A stretch of DNA of 64,000 nucleotides. Origin: Mycocentrospora acerina (Eukaryota > Ascomycota > Dothideomycetes > Pleosporales). The notes under the pieces were generated by a model. That model did no database searches. It saw only the letters and a program-made list of their open reading frames with translations, and had not been told where the DNA came from. Shown in pieces: positions 1-10,349 of this stretch. The first letter of the stretch is position 1. Each line of letters starts with the position of its first letter. The position numbers were made by a program, and so were the translations under genes. Where the stretch lies: positions 240,268 through 304,267 of the forward strand of contig JAKUHH010000026.1 in the NCBI GenBank assembly GCA_022701365.1, given 5' to 3'.

Positions 1-343
1 GATTGTCGGCGTGCCCCCGCTTCTCATGGGCGTCGGCCCCGCGGCCGCCATCCCCGTTGTCCTCCAGAAGACGGGCCTCAACAAGGACGACGTCGACATC
101 TGGGAGATCAACGAGGCCTTTGCAAGCCAGTGCGTCTTCTGCATCAACGAGCTCGGCATCCCCCAGGAGAAGATCAACCCCAAGGGTGGTGCTATTGCCT
201 TTGGCCACCCCCTTGGTGTCACCGGCGCGAGGCAGGTCAGCACACTGTTGACTGAGCTGAGGCGTACAGGGAAACAGGTTGGTGTCACGAGCATGTGCAT
301 CGGCACAGGGATGGGCATGGCTGCCGTTTGGGTAGCAGAGTAA
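1..343 (+). CDS. 3-ketoacyl-CoA thiolase, peroxisomal type (3' end only)
   Basis: The window opens inside this gene; the frame runs from base 2 to a TAA at 341-343, giving the last ~113 residues. Seen: the C-terminal thiolase half, with the NEAF motif (IWEINEAFASQCVF), the catalytic-His block GGAIAFGHPLG, and the active-site Cys block MCIGTGMGMAA near the end. Family knowledge: these enzymes cleave 3-ketoacyl-CoA in the last step of beta-oxidation. The MCIGTGMG ending and the GHPLG variant resemble yeast Pot1/Fox3 and fungal Kat1 (peroxisomal) rather than the ERG10-type acetoacetyl-CoA thiolase encoded at 10.3-11.8 kb. The N-terminus, where a PTS2 signal would lie, is outside the window. Confidence 0.9.
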   Translation, partial: IVGVPPLLMGVGPAAAIPVVLQKTGLNKDDVDIWEINEAFASQCVFCINELGIPQEKINPKGGAIAFGHPLGVTGARQVSTLLTELRRTGKQVGVTSMCIGTGMGMAAVWVAE

Positions 344-949
344 GCCTTTTTTATTTAGTTAAATAGAAGCATGAAGAAAAGCTAGTGGAGAGAAGAGAGA
401 GAGAGAGTATGTGTGTATGACTATTCCAATTCAAATACAAAGCGAGTGTTTATTATCATTTTAAATGAATATTAGTCGTTGTTGATTTTGTTTGTTTATA
501 TATAAAAATACGTCTGAACATGAGCCAATAACTCCATGCACTCTACACATAATAACCATCACCATCACCACCACCAATCTCACAACGGCAGTCGCTTCTT
601 ATTCAAGGGAGAATTTTCTTTTACCCACAATTAAGCCATTTCCTATGAAAAAAGAAAAAGCAGATAGCCAACTACCTAGCTAGCAAGTAACCAACACCAA
701 GACAGTCTCATCAGAAACACCGCCAAAAGAAATTCCCTCTCCCTCTCCCTCTCCCCTTGCCTCCCCTCTCCTCCACTAATCAAAAGACTATGAATAAAAA
801 CAGACAACGGTGCCAGACAGAAGATGAAGTTCTGATTTACTGTGCAAAATAAAGAATAAAAAAATAAAAAAAATAAAACGTTGCGTTTTCATCCACAATC
901 TCGTCTACACTTCACCTCTCCCATGTCTCATCTCGTCTCGTCTCGTTTT
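344..949. other. Intergenic, 3' flank of the thiolase
   Basis: AT-rich 3' flank with no supportable gene. It holds short low-complexity tracts: a GA run near 394-409, three copies of CTCCCT near 733-755, and A-rich runs at 858-880. Presumably 3' UTR and spacer. Confidence 0.6.
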
Positions 950-1255
950 ACGCTCAACACGCTCAACACGCTCAACACGCTCAACACGCTCAACACGCTC
1001 AACACGCTCAACACGCTCAACACGCTCAACACGCTCAACACGCTCAACACGCTCAACACGCTCAACACGCTCAACACGCTCAACACGCTCAACACGCTCA
1101 ACACGCTCAACACGCTCAACACGCTCAACACGCTCAACACGCTCAACACGCTCAACACGCTCAACACGCTCAACACGCTCAACACGCTCAACACGCTCAA
1201 CACGCTCAACACGCTCAACACGCTCAACACGCTCAACACGCTCAACACGCTCAAC
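950..1255. repeat. Perfect 9-bp minisatellite, 34 copies
   Basis: 306 bases made of 34 tandem copies of ACGCTCAAC, with no interruption that I can see. The array ends where TCAACACG becomes TCAACGCG. Because 9 is a multiple of 3 and the unit has no stop in several frames, it generates long spurious ORFs (Leu-Asn-Thr on +, Val-Glu-Arg and Leu-Ser-Val on -). It lies between the converging 3' ends of the thiolase and DLT1. Confidence 0.97.
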
Positions 1256-1317
1256 GCGCGCCAAAGGCTCCTCTTCTTTGTTGGTCTAGGGGATTGACGC
1301 GGCTCAGCGTTTCTTCG

Positions 1318-1353
1318 TCTTCTTCTTCTTCTTCTTCTTCTTCTTCTTCTTCT
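1318..1353. repeat. (TCT)12 microsatellite
   Basis: About 12 uninterrupted TCT units just beyond the minisatellite, in the 3' flank of DLT1. The purine strand is a GAA/AGA tract. Confidence 0.9.
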
Positions 1354-1451
1354 CCTCGTCTTCCTCCCTCTGTTTGAGATTCCTCCCATCTACAGCGTCT
1401 CCATTTACTCTGATTAAAAAATAGTTTCTCGTTCATATTCACAAAGCTACA

Positions 1452-2774
1452 TCACCCACCCTCCCCCTGATATCGATACTGATATGGCAGCTCTCCCTGG
1501 CTGGGGTTGGGATGTAGTCGGATTACACTGCGCAGCGACTCTGTGCTAGACATGGCGTGGATCGTCGACGGACTGCGGCGTTGCGGGTGGATCATGACAC
1601 TCCCTGTATCGGACAGGGACGTTGAGTCTAAGGAGTGCGCGGATGCCGACATGCGTGGCGTGGCGTAGATGCCTGAGCTGCGGTGTGTCGAGATGGTCGC
1701 TCGTAGCGCGTCGTTTTCGCCATACGACGAATTGGAGCGTTGGCGGGAGAGTTGGGGAGTGCGGTATGGTTTATGTTCGGTGCTGGTTGATGATGTTGTC
1801 ATTGTCGATTCTGTGGGCGCGAGGCTTCTGTCATCGTCGTCTAGGTAGTTGGCTTGTGCACGCGCTTCTTCAATAACGACGGGGTCAAGGTCCGTCATGC
1901 CGTTCAGGACCTCCGCGAAGACGGACATGATGTCGCGGAACTGTGGCTCCGTGAGCGAGTCGGTCGAGAAGCGCGCGTACTCGTATTGCGCGAGGAATTT
2001 GGGTCCCAGCGTCGGGGGGTTAAGGAGGCCGAAGCTGGCGAGACGCGCGAGGTAGGAGCGTAGACCCATTGAGCGCGGGCGCTGGAGGAGCGTCACGATT
2101 TGCGCGTCGGGGAGAAGGGGCGTGTCGTCCGGGTATAGTAATGACGCGTTTTCGACAGTAGGGTCCGGTGGTGCGAGGGATACAGCTTTTGCTTCGATGA
2201 GGTTGGGGAGTTCGCATATCACGCTCCAATACTGGAGATTGGGCAGGTCTGAGGAGGAAGGAGATGCCCAGCCTGGGTGGGAGACGTGACCCCACGGCGG
2301 CGAGGCAGCAGATACGGCGAGGATTGTCGCGTCGAGGCAAATCTTCTTCTTGTGTCTCTCCTTCTCTGCTGTCGCTGGCCTGCTCCCTCCCGCCTCTGTG
2401 CCTTGCTCGTCCACCCGTATGTCCCGCGGTCGCGAATCCCACGCTATAATGGCGCTCCTCCGCAGCTGCACCACAATCATCTTCCTAACCAAGCTTCCCA
2501 CTTCTCCATCCTCGACAGGAATATATGCCTTTGGAATCGCGCCGAGCACGGTGCGGTTCGTGTAGATCCTCGTCGAATAAATCAACAGCACAACCAGCCC
2601 TGTGAGCAAGTAGGCGCCGCCAATAACGAACAGCTTCTGAAGCTCGTTCGCCTTGATCGTCTGGTAAGAAGTGTCGGCAGGCGTCAAGGCAAGCAGGATC
2701 AGCAGGATGATGATGAGGATTGTGTACGTCGTGGAGTACCATATTCGAAACAGGGGGATGCGCGGGATGTGCAT
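1452..2774 (-). CDS. DLT1: Dlt1 family protein (defect at low temperature)
   Basis: Intronless, 440 residues. The first ATG is at 2774 (reading MHIPRIPLFRIWYSTTY); the open frame extends five codons further upstream only through a TTG. Seen: two N-terminal hydrophobic helices (about residues 15-35 and 45-65) separated by a short loop, then the family blocks YTNRTVLGAIPKAYIPVE, RSAIIAWDSRPRD, SPPWGHVSHPGWASPSS and CELPNLIEAKAVSLAPPD, and a Ser/Thr-rich tail with PQRRSPS. These match fungal Dlt1, a two-helix membrane protein first found through cold sensitivity in yeast; its molecular role is not established. The predicted topology is two membrane spans with a long cytosolic tail. It converges on the thiolase. 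Confidence 0.85.
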   Translation of the reverse strand: MHIPRIPLFRIWYSTTYTILIIILLILLALTPADTSYQTIKANELQKLFVIGGAYLLTGLVVLLIYSTRIYTNRTVLGAIPKAYIPVEDGEVGSLVRKMIVVQLRRSAIIAWDSRPRDIRVDEQGTEAGGSRPATAEKERHKKKICLDATILAVSAASPPWGHVSHPGWASPSSSDLPNLQYWSVICELPNLIEAKAVSLAPPDPTVENASLLYPDDTPLLPDAQIVTLLQRPRSMGLRSYLARLASFGLLNPPTLGPKFLAQYEYARFSTDSLTEPQFRDIMSVFAEVLNGMTDLDPVVIEEARAQANYLDDDDRSLAPTESTMTTSSTSTEHKPYRTPQLSRQRSNSSYGENDALRATISTHRSSGIYATPRMSASAHSLDSTSLSDTGSVMIHPQRRSPSTIHAMSSTESLRSVIRLHPNPSQGELPYQYRYQGEGG

Positions 2775-3681
2775 CGTGGCAGCGACCAAGAGGATGAGAT
2801 GGTGGCTGTATGGAAATGCATCGATAGGCGATATTAAAAATTAGAGCTTCGTCATGTTACATGGCCGGTGTCGTGGACAGTGGGGTCATCTGGAGCGAGG
2901 CTTTGTTGACGGTGGAGAGTGGGAAGTGAACGGCGACTCAAAAGGCGCTAGCCCCCCGACACATGCACACTGACGCATGCACGCACGACCCACGAGTTTG
3001 TATGAACCTCATCCAACAGGTAGGACATGGACAAGTCGAGATTGTGACATGTGAAAACTCACCCAAGGGACAATCGGCGACACGACGCTTCGAGGTGATG
3101 TGGATAATGAGCCACAAAAGGAATGCACAACCACAAAGACCTTGTCTCTGGCGGACTGGAAGATTTAATATCATAGTAGTATTGCTATTTAATCCAGCCC
3201 ACTTTCGGTGGGCGTGGCCAATAGCCCATGACAGGCTGCTTAATGGAGAGCTCAATCCATGAGAAGCTCTGGCATCTTCATCGGCCGCCATTGTGAGCTT
3301 CTCCGTGCAAGGCTTTCACGCCCGCACTCACGCGCCGTCACGTCCATCCCCAGTTGTAATCAATCTCGTTTCGTCCCCATACATACATACTCGCCCACGT
3401 AATCGTACCCGCTAAAAGAGAAGAGAGAAGAGAAGCGCATCATCAGACCTCCATGAACATGATTACTGGAGGCTAAATGGCCTTGCAGATGTCTAGGGGT
3501 AATTGGGAGTATTTTTTTGGAAAAAGGAACACGTGAGCCGCCCACCGTAACGCCATGCAATGCCGCAAAGATGAAAATAAAATGGAAAAAGTGAGTTCGA
3601 GTCAACGCCAGACACGTCAGTGAAGCGCGTCCACAGGTTCATCAATACTCGACATAGTCGGGGCCATCAATAAAGAGGCAC
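2775..3681. other. Intergenic between DLT1 promoter and TBP 3' end
   Basis: Serves as upstream region of DLT1 and 3' flank of TBP, both on the minus strand. A 117-codon minus ORF (2938-3291) starts in a good ATG context but has no recognisable domain and looks like chance. A purine-rich GAGAA tract is at 3416-3437. Confidence 0.5.
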
Positions 3682-4529
3682 TTACGACTTGCGGAAGTCC
3701 GACAGTACAGGATAGATGAGTTCAAAGGCCTGATAGATCTCTTCGCGGACCTTGGCACCAGTGAGAACAATCTTGCCACTGACAAAGATGAGCAGGACAA
3801 TCTTGGGCTTCATCATGCGGTAGATGAGACCAGGGAACAACTCAGGCTCGTAGGACGAGAAAGTGTGATGGCGACTGGCAAGACCCTCCAAGCGAATGGG
3901 GAACTTGATATCGCAGGAACCAACAATGTTCTGGATCTTGAAGTCCTATGCACTGTTAGCAGTGGCCGAGGACACCAAGTCCGGCGCAACGTACGGTGAA
4001 CTTTGCATTGAACCCCAGCTTCTGGATAATCCGCGCATATTTGCGGGAAGCAAGACGGCTGTCATCCTCAGACTTGGCACCAGTCACAACCATCTTTCCA
4101 CTCGCAAAGACCAGAGCCGTCGTCTTGGGCTCTCGAATACGCATGATAACCGCAGCGAAACGCTTTGGGTTGTACTCGGCGTTTCGGGCGTGCAGAGCAA
4201 TGGTCTTGAGGTCAAGGCGAGCAGAGAGGTTGACAGTGGCCACAATGTTCTGTAGGGTAGGTACGATGCCAGATGGGACCTGGCCATTCTGGGTATCGGG
4301 GGTAGCCGCAGGGGTTGCAACACCATTTGCGTTTTCCAATGCCTGCTGAGTATTCTTCTCTGAGGTCGGTGGAGTCAGGTCCACGCCATTAGGATATGCG
4401 AGAGAGCCCGGAGCCACAAACTAGGAGAGACGGTTAGAACGACTTATAAGACATGCAAGTATCACCATAGCTTACCGTCTTGGCCTGGGCGGCGGTGGAC
4501 GGATGCGAGTTGAGAGAAGAAGGATCCAT
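3682..4529 (-). CDS. spt15: TATA-box-binding protein (TBP)
   Basis: Three exons on the minus strand: 4476-4529, 3995-4420, 3682-3945; introns of 55 and 49 nt with GTAAGC..CTAG and GTACGT..ATAG ends; 247 residues. Seen: a variable Pro/Ala/Thr N-terminus, then the two imperfect TBP repeats. Repeat 1 starts at [13 protein letters not shown] and includes [27 protein letters not shown]. Repeat 2 starts at [20 protein letters not shown] and includes [24 protein letters not shown], ending [10 protein letters not shown]. It forms the DNA saddle that nucleates Pol I, II and III initiation. The CDS could in principle continue: the stop codon sits inside TC-GTAAGT, a consensus 5' splice site, so a last codon from a further exon is possible. 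Confidence 0.95.
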
Positions 4530-7405
4530 GATTGATGCTATCTGAGGATGGGATCCCGAGTAAGGAACTCGAGAAGGAGACGCGAGAGATGTGCTTGACA
4601 GACTAGACAAGTCAGACTCTTGCTTGGACGGCAGCAGCAGCGACGGTCAAGCCGGGCGGACTACGAGATCGCGCAGATGAGGCGACGTCGGTCGACGCTA
4701 GAGAGGCAAGAGGGGTCTTGCGCGGGGGTAGGTGAGGACCGTACCGGACGCAGGAGAGCTACAATCGAATGTGTCCCTCGCAAACGCTGACAAGTATGTG
4801 TGTCGCGGAACTCGATGCAGCCGACGGCGACAACGAGTCAATGTGCGGTGGTAGAAACCAAAAGCGATGCCTGCAAGCCTTTGGCAGTGAACCGAGAGAC
4901 GCGCGTGGGGACCGAGGCTGCTTGTGAAGCGGCTGTCGCAAGAGTGGTACAGGGACTTGGCGCCGATCGCAAAACGCTCTCGACCTGTGAGAGAATGTAG
5001 ATGCGCGGATGAGCACAAGCTGGTTCTCCAGTCGCGGTATTAGTGAGCGCGCAGTGAAGTACAGTTGCTTCTGTGCTGCGGTCGGGGTGGGTGCGGAAAG
5101 GTTGAGGGCGGCCGAGCTGTGATGCTGATGCGGAAGCCGGCTGAAAAACACGCGGGGCGGCCAGGTATTTATACATGTTGGCTGCTGCCTGCCGGGGAGC
5201 CCTGTGCGTGCTAGTGCCGGGGCTAGCGTGGACTAGCGCGGGTTTTGCTGGAGCGAGAAGTTTCTGAATAGGGGCTCCAGCACGCGCGGTCCCTTGCCCT
5301 CGCCGCCTCTCCTCGCCTCCTGCGACGCCTTGGGGGCCTTGGGCACGCTGCCAGGCTCGCCGGCTGCATCTGCCGCACCCTCGCACTCGGCGTCGACGCG
5401 TGCATCGCCGGTGTTGCTGTGGTGCTGCGATGCTGCGATGCTGCGTGCACAGCTCGGCCGTGCCTTCCTCTCACTACCCAGCGATGACGCCGCCATGACC
5501 GGGGACCGGACCTAGCGACACCAGGCCGCGACCAGTCGCCTTATCGCCTCACCTGCTTGCTGCGACACCACTGTATTACGACAATCAGCCAACCAAATTT
5601 TCATCACGACTGCCGTCCCAGGGTCCTGTCCGAGCTGGCGCCGCTCAGCGTCGCCGCTCTGCATTCTGGAATGCATCGTCTCCATGTCGCTTTGGGATTA
5701 TGTGTGCGGCAGCCTGCCTGTGCCCAATTCTGCGCTGAAGGCGCACCCCTGCGCCGTCGCAAGCGGCAAAACAACAAAGAAAACAGAAAACTGCAAAGAG
5801 CAAACGCAGGTCGCAACCACGACCGCCGGATACGGCCAGCGTCGCAGTGAGTAGTAAACGCTGCCATTGCACACTTGTTCAGTACGCCTGGGTAGCGCTG
5901 CCTGGTGGTGGTGGTTCCATGGTTGGCTGCAGTCGGCCATGTTGTTTGCCACCAGCCGAATGACTCACACCTCGCTGTCTGCAATAGGACACATCTCCTC
6001 TTCCGGTGAAAGTCGGTATGCATGCACTTGCAGACTGGTGTAAATATCGCCTCTGGGTACACCACATTTCTAGCTCGTGATTTTTATGTGGCAAGGCTAC
6101 TTGAAAAAAAATGGCTGCCTCCAGCTTGCAAGGTGGTTATATTCGCCAACTATGTGAATTATGATCAGTCAAGCAGCACACCTTTGAGCCTCGCTCCACA
6201 TGTCATTTGTAGTACAAGCCGTGATTCCAAGCCTGAATGATTGTTTTCGTTGTCCCAGTCAGATGTCGTGTAGATCCCTCTATTTAGCTTGTATTTCACA
6301 CCTGCGTTAACCATCTACCTACCCTCGTCTGTACACCAACTTTCGGTCTTCTGACTCTACAACATTGATTTGCACACACTCTTAATCCGAGATTACGTGC
6401 AATTTTATCAAGCAAGGAACAGCAAACATGGACATTTGACATGGTCAGGGATTACACATATACTCTACGCTCTAGTTGCTGATCAACAATCGAACATAAA
6501 CATCGCTAATCTCTTTTTCGAATCCTGAGCCTCGTTTGCGCTTCTACTTACAATCTCTCTATCCGCGTGCTTGGACTATCTACTACCAAGTCACTCAGCA
6601 TGACCAAAAACGATCTGCACCAATACGAATAAAGGCAAAAGTATGCCAAAAACTAGAAGGTACAACCCTGCTTATGTTGACAAGTAAACACACCCTGCTC
6701 ACATGAGCCATTTATTACTGTTCAATCTCGTTTCCGCTGTTTGTAAATGCAAAGAAAAATTGTCGAATTTCTGATTCTAGGATTTCGTCGCCCCATTTTG
6801 TCTTGTCGTCAAGGTAATAAAAAAGTGTTGATTCTTTGGAAAGATCCATCAAGGAAAATATAAATCGCCCTAATTTTGTAACATGTGTAGACCGCTCAGA
6901 AAGGAACTTTCACATAGGTTGTCAAGCAGAAAAGAAAGCTGATAGGTAGAATCTACCAAGAAAAAAATTGAAACACGAATCACACTTCTCCAAAACGTCC
7001 TCAAGACCGAACAGCACTTCAAAACATTTTTTGAACCAGGGAATGCCCAAGTTATGAACCACAGATGAAATGGTCAAGAGAAAAATCAATTGGACAAACA
7101 ACGAGATAAATTTTTTTGTGAAAAGTCTGAACCATGGAATCTCGTCTCACGAGTTTACTACTGAATATATTAATCTCGAATCTGAACTGTAGGATTTCTT
7201 TTTCTTTTTCATCACCAGCAGCAGCAGCAGCACCACCACCACCACCACCACCACCACAATTACCAAGGCAATACTACATTGGACAATCTCACCAATTTAC
7301 CACAACTTTCAACTTTCCACAAGGCTCACCTTTCAGCCATCACCATCACCACCACTACTACTAAGACCAACACACCACAACACAACCCAACCCAACCGAA
7401 CCACA
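4530..7405. other. Long intergenic region (TBP upstream and RING-gene upstream)
   Basis: 2.9 kb without a gene I can support. The half next to TBP (4.5-5.9 kb) is GC-rich and carries several overlapping short ORFs on both strands, none with a recognisable domain; it is best read as promoter and 5' UTR of TBP. The other half (6.2-7.1 kb) is AT-rich with A-runs. Confidence 0.55.
7213..7257. repeat. CAG/CAC trinucleotide tract in 5' leader
   Basis: Five CAG-type units followed by about ten CAC units, about 150-190 bases upstream of the RING-gene ATG. A second CAC/CAT stretch lies near 7340-7357. Probably 5' UTR low complexity. Confidence 0.8.
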
Positions 7406-8125
7406 ATGATCTTCCCTACAAAATCCCTTTTCAAAACCCACGGCCTAACCCCCCTCACCCTCTCCTCCTTCTCCTCCCTCCTCTCCCCCTGCACCATCTG
7501 CCTCTACCCCCTCCACACAGGTACACCCGCCCCTTCTTCAACCGAGCAACCTCACCGCGCCGTCCAAATCACTTCCTGCGGCCACACCTACGGCTTCGAA
7601 TGTCTCTCCGCGTGGCTCGAAGTAGGAAACTCTTGTCCAACATGCCGCCGCATGCTCTTTGAGACGGCCGACGAGCCCGTCACCAGGGAGGATGGGGAGT
7701 GGGTTGTTGAGCAGCTGCGGGGAAGGTATGGGGCTGAGAGGGCGAGGAGGAGTGTGGAGGGTATGTATGGGGAAGGGGAAAGGGAGGAAGATGAAGAGGA
7801 GAGGGAGAGGGAGAGGGAAATTGAAGAGGCGTTTTTGCTGTGGGATGCGGCGGTCAGGGAGAGGGTGTGGGAGTATGAGGATGAGAGCGAGGGTGAGGGT
7901 GAGGGTGAGGTTCAAGGGGTATATGGGTTGGAGGGTAGGTTCGGGTACGAATATGAGGGCGTGGATTATGGGTATGAGAGTGAGATGGATTGGGAGGCAG
8001 AGGAGATTGGGGATGATGACCAGATGGATGAGAATAGGGAGATGAACTTTGATGCTGAGGAGCCGGAGCTGGAGTTTGAGGGCATTGGTGAAGTCCAGGC
8101 GCTTGATGTGAAGATTTGGTGGTAG
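7406..8125 (+). CDS. RING-like zinc-finger protein with acidic tail
   Basis: Intronless, 239 residues; the ATG at 7406 has a CACAATG context. Seen: an N-terminal RING-like module with C29-x2-C32, then C58-x-H60, C66, and C77-x2-C80 (SCPTCRRML). At the place of the fifth ligand (H-x2-C-x2-C) there is Gly63, so one zinc ligand of the C3HC4 pattern is missing. I recall the 'GHxxGxxCLxxWL' form as common in Pleosporales RING-like proteins. From about residue 110 the protein is strongly Glu-rich (runs of Glu/Arg, then Glu/Asp/Tyr). RING proteins usually act as E3 ubiquitin ligases; whether this variant is active is unknown. No partner gene is suggested by the neighbours. Confidence 0.8.
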   Translation: MIFPTKSLFKTHGLTPLTLSSFSSLLSPCTICLYPLHTGTPAPSSTEQPHRAVQITSCGHTYGFECLSAWLEVGNSCPTCRRMLFETADEPVTREDGEWVVEQLRGRYGAERARRSVEGMYGEGEREEDEEEREREREIEEAFLLWDAAVRERVWEYEDESEGEGEGEVQGVYGLEGRFGYEYEGVDYGYESEMDWEAEEIGDDDQMDENREMNFDAEEPELEFEGIGEVQALDVKIWW

Positions 8126-8577
8126 CGGGGGGAAGGTGCGGCTTTGAGAGATGGGGTGTGTGTGAGTCTGTGGGATTTCTTTGTCTCTTTAGGTTTAATA
8201 TTGTCTTCAGAATAGCTTTGATTTTTATTCATTTATTTAGTTGTATCAGAATAGTATTGTAGTACACGGACTGAAGTGTTTGCCAGTTGCGATGTGTTGG
8301 CATCATCCACTGTACCTCTCACTCCTGATCTACTACAGGAATAGCCTTGACGTACAAAGAGAAAAATCAGAATTTAACTTGATCAAAGAAAAATGGGACT
8401 TGCGATTCTCAAGTATAGTACGAAAACACAAACAAAACAAAATAATTCAAACCTTTGCGTCTCCCCCCGTTACTCACGGCATCCACTTAAACGCACTCAG
8501 CATAACTCCCATCTATCCTATTCTGCCCCACCATCCCCCATTCACTTCTCGTTCTCCTCCACAACGCCACAAAACCC
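8126..8577. other. Intergenic, convergent 3' ends
   Basis: 3' flanks of the RING-like gene and the Bys1-type gene. I see no gene or notable structure. Confidence 0.6.
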
Positions 8578-9033
8578 TCACTCCGCACAAAGCGTAAGCA
8601 CCAAATCCGTCTCCCCAAAATATACCGCAGTCTTCTGCCCCAGCTGCTTTCCATTCCAAATAATCTCCTCTACATCCTCATTTCCGCCGCCCAACGTCAA
8701 ATTCCACCCCTGAAACTCGAAGCCATTGTGGGAGCTGAGATCATAGTAAACACTCTGGCCCTTGTTGTACGTGTAGGAAAAATGCAACACTGGTTCGTTT
8801 TTGTACAGTCCGTCGGGAGAAAGCGTGACTTTGATGGCTGTGCCGACACCGGAGAAGTATTGCTCTTCGAAGTGGTAGGTGGAAGGAGGGATGGGGACTA
8901 TTGCACTGGCTTTTATGCCTACCGAGGCGGTGTAGACGGGGTATGGACAGGCGTTGTGGATTATAGCAAGGGGAGTGGCAAAAGTGCTGGTCGTGAGGGC
9001 AAGTACGACGGGTAGAAGAGCGGAAGAGCGCAT
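8578..9033 (-). CDS. Bys1 / thaumatin-like small secreted protein
   Basis: Intronless, 151 residues. Seen: a signal peptide (residues 1-19, MRSSALLPVVLALTTSTFA), then AIIHNACPYPVYTASVG, a beta-rich middle and a C-terminal block FGETDLVLTLCAE. Only two cysteines remain in the mature part (Cys28 and the one near the end), which could form one disulfide. The 'NxCxxPVYxxSVG' opening is typical of the Bys1 family (named after the Blastomyces yeast-phase-specific protein), related to the thaumatin fold. Such proteins are cell-surface or secreted and are often induced in particular growth phases or in planta; the role here is inferred only. Size and secretion make it an effector candidate. Confidence 0.82.
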   Translation of the reverse strand: MRSSALLPVVLALTTSTFATPLAIIHNACPYPVYTASVGIKASAIVPIPPSTYHFEEQYFSGVGTAIKVTLSPDGLYKNEPVLHFSYTYNKGQSVYYDLSSHNGFEFQGWNLTLGGGNEDVEEIIWNGKQLGQKTAVYFGETDLVLTLCAE

Positions 9034-10349
9034 GTTATTTGTAAGGGATGAGATGGACTCTTTGCTTTAAAATGTTTAAAAGTGATTGATGCTGGAGCGC
9101 AAATGTTGGGTCTGAATTTGTGAGGTTTAAAAAAACACAGTTGCTTTCGTTCTTAAATAGCACATCGCCGGCTCATAAAACACTCTGTACCCTATGCTCG
9201 TTAGGCGCTCCATTGTCGCCTCGAAGTCAATGGTACTGGTAGAGGTCAGTACGACGGCAGGGTGTCAAGTAAGGTGCCACATTTCCCGGTCACAGATGAA
9301 ATAGTATGGTTCTGTGCTGTTTGTGCATAGGCATTTCTGTCCCCAACACCTGAAGAGTACATTTGTCATTTCGACAGCTAAAGGGCATCTCGAAACATGT
9401 CTGAGCCCTGCATGTGTGGGACAGGGACCTGCAGAATCTGCTACTGTGGTACCAATAGACAGGCGTGAATTATTGTTGCACCCGCCTATATAACCTCTTA
9501 TGAAACCTCGAGAGCGAATAGAAGACGAGAAATATGTAAGAAAAATAGGGAGAAGAAAATGATGCCAACACAATGATGAGAGATGGTGGTCAGTTGAGAT
9601 TGCAAGACCAGTGAGCAAAGACAAAGCGCGAATTATGAAAACCGCTAACTGAAAAGAAATCGCAGGTACAGTACATGTACTCCTACAATAGACCTGTCAC
9701 CCGCCAAAAATGGGTGATTGTGTTCACCTTGTTGCAGACACGATTGCTACTGAATCCTTGTGATGAGCGAGATTGAGTAACGGGCCTGGAGGACGAGCCC
9801 TGTGAATGTTGAAATTCCAACAGGTTCTAATTACATTGCGAGACATGGTCTGGACTAGGTAGCCTGGTTCATCTCGTACATTATCATATCAGAAGTAATG
9901 GAATCCTGGTTACAGGCACAAGTAATGTGATGCCATCAAATGGTACGGTAAAGAGGGGGGCTGATGAGTACAAGCAATTGCGCGAGAAGAAACAAGATTT
10001 CGCACGCGTTCAGACCTCTTAGGTGCTCAGGCTATGTCGTACTCGCAACCAACAGCGGCTCAAGTGGAAAATCTTTGATGGTCACGACGTGCTCAAAACC
10101 CATCGATGCCGTTTGTGATGCTGACCCCGCGGGCGAGAGTCGGACCCCCGGGCTTAAGCCGTTAGCTACCGCTAAACCGCCAACCCGCCAGACCTCGGCC
10201 TCGGGAATGTGGAGGAGGGACAGCGACAAGCACAACGCTCTTGAGACTGCGGAAAGCCGCCGCCATGTGACAACCATTTGCTGACGCTCCAAACCTCCTT
10301 CTCCTCGTGATTTCACATGTCCTCAACCTTCTGATTCTGCCCATAAATC
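9034..10349. other. Intergenic between divergent Bys1-type gene and thiolase
   Basis: 1.3 kb shared upstream region. No ORF with recognisable content; short ORFs at 9265-9624 (-) and 9964-10284 (+) show no domain. Confidence 0.55.
9151..9159 (-). promoter_or_regulatory. TATA-like element of the Bys1-type gene
   Basis: On the minus strand this reads TATTTAAGA, about 118-126 bases upstream of the ATG, a plausible TATA position for an inducible gene. Assigned from position and sequence only. Confidence 0.35.

Noticed and set aside
881..1389. Three overlapping long ORFs (Leu-Asn-Thr, Val-Glu-Arg and Leu-Ser-Val repeats)
   Set aside because: All are translations of the 9-bp minisatellite; open frames on both strands follow from the unit, not from coding.
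2938..3291. 117-codon minus-strand ORF with good ATG context
   Set aside because: No domain, signal peptide or neighbour support; lies in the spacer between TBP and DLT1.
4698..6094. Many overlapping 60-180-codon ORFs on both strands upstream of TBP
   Set aside because: GC-rich region with few stops in any frame; no recognisable content, mutually overlapping.
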